Shown: piece by piece, positions 35,803-45,204 of the stretch
Numbering within the stretch: the first letter of the stretch is position 1
Layout of the letters: every line of letters begins with the position of its first letter
Assembly: GCA_030704615.1 (NCBI GenBank)
Contig: CM060731.1
Span: forward strand, 58,012,756-58,076,755
Reading direction: 5' to 3'
DNA: 64,000 nucleotides
DNA from: Takakia lepidozioides
Taxonomy: Eukaryota > Streptophyta > Takakiopsida > Takakiales > Takakiaceae
Program-made: the position numbers and the translations under genes
The notes under the pieces: model-generated
Database searches by the model: none
What the model saw: only the letters and a program-made list of their open reading frames with translations
Told to the model about the DNA's origin: nothing

Positions 35803-36005
35803 TAATGTAGCTCCGTTGGGTAGTGCACTGCGTGCCACCCAGATGATTCTGAGCTCGAATCCTGCTACCCTGTTGGGTGGTATCATATTTTTGGCTGTGC
35901 CCTTGAGTCTTGTCATACGAGGGTACTTGGAAAGAGGTTAGTTTTTCCTCTCATTGTAGTTAATTAAGGGGCCTGATTTGTGAGCGGTGGTTCACTCCAA
36001 GTGCT
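35803..36005 (+). mobile_element. tRNA-derived SINE, longest copy
   Basis: TAGCTCCGTTGGGTAGTGC at about 35810 is an A-box-like start. GAGCTCGAATCCTGCTACC at about 35850 is the B-box. The 3' part (TTTTTCCTCTCATTGTAGTT, GGGGCCTGATTTGTGAGCGG, TGGTTCACTCC) is shared with 34960-35100. Confidence 0.7.
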
Positions 36006-37870
36006 TCCCTTTTGTTTTCTAAGAAGAAAACTGATTTCTGAAAGTTAAAATATTGCGCTTCTAGCTGAATTTGATGACTCGTGGGGAAGAGGTGGCCGCA
36101 TCTGCACCAGAGAAGAGCGACGATGTCCCGGCAAGCTGGCAGCTCGTTTAGTGCCAAGCTCTCCCCCATGCTGGGGAATGAGCCTGAAGTGAATTGGAAG
36201 CACTGTAAATCATTTAGGAAGACTAGATCTAAGACTAGATCAAGGTGCAGCTTCCTTTGATAGCATTTCTGCTAAGTAGTTCTTTTTATGGCCCTGGTGC
36301 TATGCAGAGACCGTCTCTGTGCTGGCCTCTGATTCGCAGAATAAATGAACTGGGCGTTGGGTAGAGATAGTGCGGCGTCTAGGGATATCCACACAGTCTT
36401 TTCTGTAACACGGTTATCCTGGAAACAGACCTCGCTTGCATTTCGCATCGCTTTTGGTCGAGAGAAACTTGGTGATGAGCGAGTGTAGAAAAGTCTAGCG
36501 CGTCATAGTTCTCTTCCTGATACAGGAAGGGGGGGTGAGAGAGCTTCCATCTTCGAGATAGATCCTCATCGCGAGCTGAGAGCTGGGCGCAAAGCTATGG
36601 CGGCGGAGAAGCTTGACGCTGAGGGGATAGGTTCGGTTATGGAATGTTCCCATTTTGGATATGACAAAAGCTGTTGGGTGTTCCTGCCAGCTCTTCTTTC
36701 TATATATATATATATATATACTGGAGGTTGAGTTTTTCATGAGCAGTGAGGAGAGGAATATTCCTTTTCATGAGCAGGCATAATCTGATTCAGGGATATT
36801 CGGGATATTCTCACGAATATCCAAGGAACATTCTTCCGAGCCTGTGCCGAGGAATATTCTTCCGAACCTGTGCCGAACCAGTTCGGACCACTACCGTTCT
36901 ATGACACTGTTCGGCGCCGAACATTGCGGGCACTAAAAAACAGTAAAAATTCAGTAAATATCTCAAAGCCACACAATGCAGCAAGAGACAGTCACTGATG
37001 GCGGGCGAGAAACATCATACTGGAAACAAACCCCTCTACACACTGAGATGGTGGAAGAAGTACTTCATGAAGAAGAAATCATCAATAGGGTCAAGAAAAG
37101 AAGCAGGAAGGAACGTAACTTCTTTGAGTTGGTTGAAGGCAGGCTGAGCCATTTGCAAGAAGAGAGGTCATACACCACAACAGCTAATCAAAACAGGGAG
37201 GTATATTTCCCTATGGATGATGACGGGCAGTGTTACACACACTTGACAGGGGTTATCACAAACATGATACATACTGAGGTGTCACCATGAACTGTGTTGA
37301 CACTATGAATGACAGTGAAGAAGAACCCAAGGCATCAGAAAGGGGATCGGTCAAGGGGACTGCTATGAGAGCCATCCTATGGTGCATATGGGCTCTTTCT
37401 GCACTAAGCCACGCAGAGACATCACCATGTGCAACACCAAAGTTTCTTTGATGGGCCACAGTAACCAAACGGTGGTCTCCTTGCAAGGGGACACACCCAA
37501 GAGGCGATGGTCCTGGTCCAAGTACAACACTGCCCTCATCGGAGGGCATGAAGACGAGGCATACTTGGTACCCCCTTTTTCGTTCTTTGAGTGTGCTCCC
37601 AGCTGATCCTACATCGATCCCCGCCATCTTTGGGGTATGGTGTTGCGGAGTTTGCTATTCGGTTTGAAAATTTGTGAAGTTCCCTCCAATATTTGGGGGC
37701 TAAAAATCTAGGTAGAAATTGCCAAGCCGACAAATAAGGAAAAGAGAGAACACATAAACAATAAATAAATAGCAGCTCCCTAGCGGATAGGTCATGTCTG
37801 CTAGATTTGGCGACGGAGACGATAGGAGGGCGGACCTCCGTCTAGCATCGCGGCAGAACATTTCGCAATT
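36006..37870. other. Non-coding stretch with short repeats
   Basis: No gene recognised. It contains a (TA)n tract at about 36702-36720, a 26-bp near-direct repeat (GGAAYATTCTTCCGARCCTG at about 36828 and 36853), the hairpin GGATATTC-TCAC-GAATATCC just before it, and a 104-codon frame at 36976-37290 rich in Glu and Lys with no recognised family. Confidence 0.5.
36976..37290 (+). other. Unrecognised 104-residue open frame
   Basis: Hydrophilic, charged, with EEVLHEEEIINRVKKRSRKE in the middle. No domain recognised. It lies about 1.3 kb upstream of the Gypsy relict and could be part of that element (gag region) or chance. Confidence 0.2.
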
Positions 37871-37879
37871 CTTATTTCG

Positions 37880-38110
37880 AAATATAAAGCGACCGCCCAT
37901 ATATTTTTAATATTTTTAAAATAAAGCGACCGCCCATATGGTAGTGGCTTTTATTTTTTTAATTTGAAAAATAAAGCGACCGCCACCTCTGCAGGCGCCT
38001 CCTTTAAAATAAAAAAACAAATACAAAACGATCGCCACTATTTGCAGTTGCTTCATTTTACAAAAAATAAAACATTAAAATGACTGCCATTTTTTATTTT
38101 TCATAATTTC
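37880..38110. repeat. Repeated AAAGCGACCGCC motif array
   Basis: Copies of TAAAGCGACCGCC, exact or decayed, begin near 37885, 37922, 37972, 38024 and 38076 (spacing 38-52 bp) in an AT-rich frame. Such spaced GCGACCGCC-type words are typical of subterminal regions of non-autonomous DNA transposons, but no terminus was found. Confidence 0.6.
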
Positions 38111-38242
38111 TCTGCCACCGCCACCGTGTCAGCGACGTGGCTGTTTAAGTGGCATTTTTTTTACCTATAATTTTTTTACTTGGTATATTCCAGGAACCAG
38201 ACGTAACATAGGGCTCGTCAATGTCAGGTCTGACGCGACCTG

Positions 38243-39835
38243 ATGCTGACGGATGGACATGACGTTAATAACCGGTTACGTGCAAACTCAAAAGTCACAA
38301 GCAAGAGCACAATTGGATGGGTCAAATCAGTTTACAGCCAAAGAGCTAGAAGCACTAGGGAAGCTAGAGGATCTTTACCCAGACCTGGTGAGCTTCAACA
38401 AAGATACACAGCCACCCCACATCAACATGATGACCAGGGGCAGTGCAAAGAAGGCCAAGCTTGGCGATGGGAAGACGGAGCTGCAACAGTCCCACCCATG
38501 ATATCAGTAACTCAGAAGAAAGAAGTCACCTCAAAAGCGAAGAATCAAACAAGTTGGACAATTTGTGCACCTCTGAAGGTTATGAACGACAGCCAGATAT
38601 GTTTGTGGGAGGACGTGGGAACCCGAACAAGAAGCTGTGACCCAGGGACTTGACACGTTTTACTGAGGATTGGGCAGATCGGCAAATGAATGATAGAACT
38701 TCACCAGAAACTGAGAGTAAACTTAGTGAAAAGATGGAGCATGAAAACACGAAGCCCATGACAAAAAAGGAGCAATTGGAGCTTATTCTGAAGGCAGACA
38801 GTGAGTATGACAAGAGAAAAAATGATGCAAAGCAGTATACACCCACAAATATCCGTGAGGAGGCTGCACCAGACATACTGGACGACGTCCAGGTTATGCA
38901 CTATTTGATATTTGGAGCAGTAAATGAATGCTTGGGATGAATGAAAGGAAGAGGGTCCTCAAGAGGGCCAGGGGATATGTATGTACCAGAGAAGAAGGAG
39001 CGCATGGGGATAATTGAGAGCGTTCACCATACCCTAGGTCACTTCGGAGTGCACAGAACCCAGAACAAGATATGCAAGCGGTTCTTTTGGCACAATTGCA
39101 CACAAGAAATTCGAGAGAAGGTCTACCATGCCAACAAGAGAAGATGCTTGGAACTTTGCGCTCTAGAGCAAAGAAGTTGAAAAAGCATATCTTTGCGCGA
39201 TCTATTTTATAGAGTTGCATTTGACACAGCTGGGCCACTACCTGAGACAAAGGAGGGAAAAAAGTATGCATTAATAGCAATAGACCATTACTCGAAGTGG
39301 GTAGAAGCAGCCCCAGTGAGTGATCACACAACAAAGCTAGCAGCCCGTTGAGCAGGTAGTCTACCGCCATGGCACACCAAAAATCGTCCTCACAGACCAA
39401 GGCACAGAATGGGGGAAGGAATTTGAAGAAGTATGTGCGAAATTCGGGATTCAACATGATCGTTCAGCCCCTTATTGGCCACAAAGCAATGGGATGGTGG
39501 TAGCGAATCATCAAAGATTCATTGGAGCAGAGTATAAGGGTCCTAAGCGTACAAGGAGAAAATGAGTGGGATCGGGACATATACAAAGCATTGTTTGGCT
39601 ACAGAGTAGGGGTACAAACCTCAACTCGATTCTCTTCACACAAAGTACTAACAAGCAGAGACTTGTGAATGGATGTTGATAACAGAGGGGGGAAGGTCAC
39701 TGAGCTAGTGGACTTACACTTTGACGAAGAAGCCATTAACAACATGATGCTGGAAAAAAGTCGAGCTACTGCCACTTACCATCGGCTTCATAAGTTTCAA
39801 ACAAACTCGCAGATGTCTACTCCCTTTTAGTCGAT
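38243..39835 (+). pseudogene. Ty3/Gypsy integrase relict
   Basis: Frames at 38650-39180 end in an integrase zinc region (VHHTLGHFGVHRTQNKI, RFFWHNC). From about 39210 the catalytic core follows: VAFDTAGPLPETKEGKKYAL, IAIDHYSKWVEAAP, then in other frames LTDQGTEWGKEFEEVC and SAPYWPQSNGMV. Several stops and frameshifts. The coding end near 39830 is followed by sequence also found, reversed, at 51.2-51.4 kb. Confidence 0.85.
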
Positions 39836-39977
39836 TTATTTTTCATGTGGCTGGGATACATATATCCCCCTTTTTAATTCCTGGACCATCCAATAATGCA
39901 TAGGCCCCCTGCAAACTTGAGAGGCATTATTCCTATATGTTTACTTTATCCCAAAACTTGCATGCGAGTAAACAAGC
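39770..39977 (+). mobile_element. Gypsy pol end and LTR start, left half (interrupted)
   Basis: Matches the reverse complement of 51195-51420 (shared GATACATATATCCCCC, TTGAGAGGCATTATTCCTAT, TTTATCCCAAAACTTGCATG). At about 39977 the match stops. It resumes at about 44280, where GCACAACAATTGAGCATCGC continues what is contiguous in the reverse copy. Confidence 0.75.
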
Positions 39978-40059
39978 GGCTTCGCCACAAGAGGCTTTGT
40001 CCTTTGGTGATTTTGTGGTTGTTGTTTTATACTTTTTCTAGGGCTTCATGAATCATGCC

Positions 40060-40454
40060 CATCAACCCTCCATAGACTAGGCTTAATGGATAAGCCTTGT
40101 TCTCTCCCTAAAGATGTCTCCACAATGCCTCTATCCCTTGCTGGTCCCATCAACCCTCTAAAGACTAGGCTCTCTCTCTCTCTATCTAGGCTTAATGGAT
40201 GAGCCTAGTTCTCCGTTCTCTGCCTCCGCATAAGCAAGAAGCCTCCACAATGCATCTATCCATCGCGGTCCCATCGACCCTCTAAAGACTAGGCTCTCTC
40301 TCTCTCTCTCTAGGCTTAATAGATAAGCCTAGTTCTCCGTTCTCTCCCTAGGTCCGCGCAGAGGCAAGAAGCCTCCACAATGCCTCTATCCATTGCGGGT
40401 CCCATCAATCGGCCTCTAGAGACTAGGCTCTCTCTCTCTCTCTCTCTCTCTCTC
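40060..40454 (+). repeat. Tandem repeat (~125-bp unit) with internal (TC)n
   Basis: Three to four units contain GACTAGGCTCTCTCTC, TAGGCTTAATGGATAAGCCT, AGTTCTCCGTTCTCT and GCAAGAAGCCTCCACAATGC. A further unit resumes at 44165-44245, directly after the LINE, so the LINE lies inside the array, in a (TC)n run. Confidence 0.8.
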
Positions 40455-43400
40455 GGCAAGAGGTGTCGCGGCCCTTTGCCTTGAGGGCAGGAGGTCGGGA
40501 CACACGAGGGGCTGCCCCTGTGGTGGGGGCAGCAGCAGCGATAGGTATGGGGGGGCTGAAGCACCCTTGAGTGCCCAAGGCACTCAGGGAAGCGGAGGCG
40601 CTCACTAGGTGGAGCCCCGCACACCGGGTTGCGATGGGGGTGGCTTCACAAGGGGTGGTGGTAGCTTAGCGGGACTTAGTGGGGGTGACATAGGACTCAC
40701 CATGGGGGCGGAGACCTCGTGGTGGGAGTCGTGGGGAGTCTTGGGACTCATCACGGTCCATAGGGGCCGTGGTGAGTGGGCCAAGACTCACCGCGACTCA
40801 TCACCGGGAGTCGAGGGTTTTCGTGGTGGTTCGCCATAAAATGGCATGGCTGGTTGTGAAACCCCCGCGGACAGCTACAGAAGTATATATAAGGGGAGTA
40901 GTGACCCCGAGAACGGTGCAAGCCCGTTGGTGACCAAAAACTAGTGAGTAAGCGAGCGAGCCGGAAAGCGACCAAAGAGTGGGGAGCTGTTCCGGACTGC
41001 CATCTACCAAAGGGAATTCTCCTAGTCCCAAATAGGTGGAGGGTTTAGTGGGAAGCGAAGGGGGACCGTTATGTCCCGGTGAGCAGCTGAAGCTCCAAGT
41101 TGGCCCGGGCGGCCAGGTTGGGAGTCAGGCGCGCGCATCAAAGCGAGTAACTATGACTTGAAGGGGAGCTTACCGAAGTGAGATGCGCGACAAGAGGTGA
41201 CCAAGTGCAGTGGACTCGTGAGAAATCCCAAACTGAAGAACGTTCCATTGTGGACTATATCATAATGGACAAAAAATTGTGTCCCTAGTGTGCCAATGTG
41301 TTGATCGACAAAACTGATATTGGTACCTCTAACCACTTCCTAGTTTGGACTGAGATCAAAAGGTGTTTTCCCAACACCAAGAGATCTGTGAAACATTCGA
41401 TTCGGAAGTGGCGCATAGAAAAATTCCATAATGAGGAGGTCAAGGCTGAGTACGTCCAGGCCTTGCAAGAGGCTCTCCCTCATTTTGTCCAATCGCTCCA
41501 AGAACTTCAGTCTCGCTCTGACAACGCAAGAAATGAAGTCGAAAGAGCAGTGGACTCTTGGGAGAGTTTCGTTTCCTCCGTGGCTGACAAGATCATTGGG
41601 AGGAAACTAATTGTCTGCGGTAGAGCTGTTAATTGGTGGACCAATGAGATTAAACTCAAGATAGCTGAGAGACGAGCCCTCTATAAAGAGTGCTGCAATT
41701 TGAAAACCAATAGAGAATTGTGGGCGAGGTACTACCAGCTCCGTAAAGATATCAATCAGCTTGTTAGGTCTCAAAAGAAATTATACTGGGACAAGCTATA
41801 CAGTGAAATAAACTCAAACCACCATAGTGGTAATGACAAGAAATTTTGGTTGGCCCTTCAACGTTTGTACAAGCCGAAAAACGGTCAGCAAGTACAAGCG
41901 CTGAAGACTACTAAAGGTGACTTCATCGGTTGGCATTGTCAAAACCTTTGAAACTCACTACAGTATCCTTGGCAGAACTTCTAGGTCTAACAGTGAGGGG
42001 TCTTCTGCTGAATGGAGGGACACAGTTGGAAAAACTGTTCCTATGATTCAAAACAGCCCTGATGAACTGGAGTATATTTCAATGGCTTATAACGCTCCCA
42101 TTAGTTCTTCTGAGATTGTGGAAGCAATTGAACATTTAAATGGATATAAAGCTAGTGGACCTGATGGTATTGTCAACGAGCTTATCAAGCACGGTGGCGA
42201 TCCCATGATAGAGGCCCTAGTTCTCCTCTTTAACCTTATCTGGAAGACTGAAATGATCCCCTTTTGCTGGCGACAGGGGGTCATTGTCAATCTATACAAG
42301 AAGGGTGACAGAGAAGAACCGGGGAACTACCGTGGCATCACACTCCTCAATGCTGTTGGCAAGACATTCTACATAATTATAAGTACTTGTTTCGAGGTTG
42401 ATCTGGAGTCTAGAGGTTGTTTCCACGAAGGCCAAGCTGGCTTTCGGCGAAACAGGGGCTGTGTGGATCATATCTTCACTCTAAGCCAGATTATCCAGGG
42501 AAGGAAAAAAGAAGGGAAATGTTTTTTTCCTGGATGTCAAAAAGGCTTATGACACAGTGTGGAGAGATGGCCTATGGTTCCGCCTCTGATCTTGTGGGAT
42601 CAAGGGAAAGATGTGGAGAGTTGTCCACAACTTGTATGCTCACACCAAAAGTTGTGTCACTGTTAACGTCCAACTTCTTTGACTTAGACCAAGGTGTAGC
42701 TCAAGGATGTACTCTCTCCCCTCTGCTCTTCAATGTTTTCATCAATCAACTCCTCGAGGATGTGCAAAGTGAGGGATTTGGGTTAAGGGTGGGTGATACC
42801 GCCATACCAGCCCTTATGTTTGTTGATGACTTCGCAGGCATATGGGAGACTCCAACCAATCTCCAGGAGTTGATTGATTGCGCGAAGAGATACTTTGATC
42901 TTTGGGGGCTAGAGGCTAATGTCAGCAAATGTGCAGTGGAAGCATTCAACAACAGAGGAGAGGGAGGAAGTGATCTTAAGTGGCAGTGGGGTAGCCAAGA
43001 GATCCCGATCCTCCCTTCCTACACTTACCTGCGCGTTGAGTTTTCCTCCAATTGTAATTGGGTTGCACATATCCGGAAAGTTGTTCAAACAAGGGCAAGC
43101 TCTGGGGCTCACTAAATTTTTCCACTGAAGAGGGGTCAACTCTGAGGTTAATGAAACCATGCTTTGTCGCGTTATTAGACCTGCCTTGGAGTACTGATCT
43201 ACAATATGGGTTGATAACTCCAACCAGGCTAAGTCTCTAGAATCCATTCGAGTGGGGGTGCTTAAGGAGTGTATGTTAGCATGCTCCAAAACAGCCAATA
43301 CGGCTGTTCGGGGTGAGTTTGGCATTCCGTCCTTAAGCTCCCGACGAGATGAATTCAAGGTCAGATGGTGGGGTCAGCTGCAACATATGTCCAACACCAG

Positions 43401-44164
43401 ATATCCTAAGTTAATCGACTCTATATCTTGGAAACAGGACCGCCCTGTCAAACAGGCTAAGTCCTAGCAAAAGAGAGTAGAAGAGATTCTCAAGGACCTG
43501 GACCTGGATCCACAAGTCTTGACCCTGCTGGATAAATCTGACTTAGAGGTTGTAGTGTCCAAAGCCATGTTTGTTGCCATGAGATTGTCTGATGAAAATG
43601 AAGTTAGGCAGAAAACTTCCCTGAACTTGTTTCCAGTCAGTGACATGGGGGAGGACATCTTGGATGACCTCAAGGGTCTACCCTCTCTCGGCATTAGACT
43701 GAAATTTAAACTCAGGGCAGGAAGCCTACCTTTGAACAGCAAACAGAAGCGGAGAGGAAAGGGAGAGTGCAATTGCCCGTTGTGTGGGCAATTTGAAGAC
43801 AGTATTCATTTTCTGATACACTGTCTGGGGTTCTCTCACCAAAGAGACGCTCTCTTCAAATCTATCAAGGGAATTGTGCCTGTACCCCTGTTTACCAACT
43901 TTGAAAGTCTCGAGGCTGAGCCAAAAGCCCAGGCCCTCCTGAGGCCTAGTTTTTGGGCAAATCGCACACAACAGATTGATGCTTGTGTGAAGGGATTTCT
44001 AGAGGATATCTGGAGAACCCAGATTAATTCTATATATGAAGGTAAGTCTTACTACCAACGTCAGCCCCTGACAGAAGTAGGTTTTGTCCCTTTCGTTCCC
44101 GCTCAAACTGGGCGCGGGGTCAATGGCCACAAGGCTACGGCAAACAACGTCTTATGAGTACAAT
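40455..44164 (+). pseudogene. APE-type non-LTR retrotransposon (LINE) inside a (TC)n tract
   Basis: The element lies between (TC)n tracts. It starts with about 735 bp of GC-rich leader containing a TATATATAAG box near 40884. An internal deletion then joins the leader to the endonuclease end (VDYIIMD, IGTSNHFLVWTEI). The reverse transcriptase follows in three frames: LYKKGDREEPGNYRGITLLN, GQAGFRRNRG, GVAQGCTLSPLLFNVFINQL and the catalytic FVDDF. The C-terminal part carries a CxxC..H..C zinc motif (CPLC..SIHFLIHC near 43775-43835). Breaks occur near 41925, 42520 and 43110, and a TAG at 43465-43467. The stop codon at 44155-44157 is followed by only GTACAAT before (TC)n. Not mobile itself now. 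Confidence 0.85.
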
Positions 44165-44276
44165 CTCTCTCCGCTTAATGGATAAGCCTAGTTCTCCGTT
44201 CTCTGCCTAGCTCCGCCTAGGCAAGAAGTCTCCACAATGGCTCTATAAATTAAGGAACAGAGCCATCAAAAACCAA

Positions 44277-44740
44277 CCCTTTGCACAACAATTGAGCATC
44301 GCACCACAACTCGCTACAAATCCTTCTCATGACTGTGCCCTCACAGCCAAAGGAGGAGCAGTGAGTATATCTTCCTCTCATTATTCACATAAATATCCGT
44401 TGGTTGGGTGTAATATTATTGATATTAATTCAACCAACATGACGGACCAAAAGCTTCGGTTTGGGATGTTGGACGGTTACTGGAAGCAAGAGAAAAAAAA
44501 CCTCACTTTCTTGAAGGGGATTTCAGGAGAGTTTTTTTTTGCTTGTTTGAGATTGGCAGCTCAAGTAGTTACTGAGAACACTGGGAGTCACACCAGCGAT
44601 AGAGACCTGTGTCGGTGGACCGACACTAGCAGTATTGCTTTTTGTGAGGGAGTCAAGCGGCATCAATCAATAACAACATACCCAAATACCCTTACAATCA
44701 CTATGTGAAACTTTCAAGCAGCCACCATGGGATTGGATCT
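44277..44740 (+). mobile_element. Gypsy LTR and internal start, right half
   Basis: Continues the sequence interrupted at 39977 and matches the reverse complement of about 50815-51195 (ACCACAACTCGCTACAAATC, GTGCCCTCACAGCCAAAGGA, ATGACGGACCAAAAGCTTCG, TGGGAGTCACACCAGCGATA). Its open frame is a by-product of the repeat. Confidence 0.7.
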
Positions 44741-45204
44741 TGGTGGGTTAAGGATAGCTTTTGACAATATTCACGCAAGTTCGTCAAGGGCTCCATCCAA
44801 AGCCACACCACAAGAAACAAACAAACATCTGCAAATTTAAGATGCTGAACAAACTTGTGCACAGGGCTGCCCCTCTAATCAAGCTCATCAAAATTCATAT
44901 TCACTTCCATCTTCAAGCTTTGGAGAAGCTCCACCACCCAAACCCAGAATTAGGACAGCACTCTGATTTCCATCTACTGTCACCAAAGTCAGTCCAATAT
45001 CACCCCTTCAGTCAAGTGCAATTATGGGCTGACTTCCCACCTATGCCGGGTAGACCCCACTTTCCTTTCCCGTGGATATGCCACAGGACATGCACTCAAC
45101 AGTACATCATGGTCAATACTCTCAGGAAATGGTGGATGATCTGAGTAGCTACACAGATCACTGAATGAAGCAAGACACTTGCATCTTTCCAAGAAAACAT
45201 CCTT
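44741..45204. other. Short stretch without recognised features
   Basis: Lies between the Gypsy fragment and the 3' end of the PPR gene. It probably holds the PPR 3' UTR on the minus strand; no gene is recognised. Confidence 0.5.

Noticed and set aside
34960-36005. tRNA genes
   Set aside because: A and B boxes are present, but no acceptor stem or cloverleaf closes around them, and the bodies continue as shared repeats.
44292-44708. 138-codon ORF as a gene
   Set aside because: Its sequence recurs in reverse at 50.8-51.2 kb as the LTR region of the Gypsy family.
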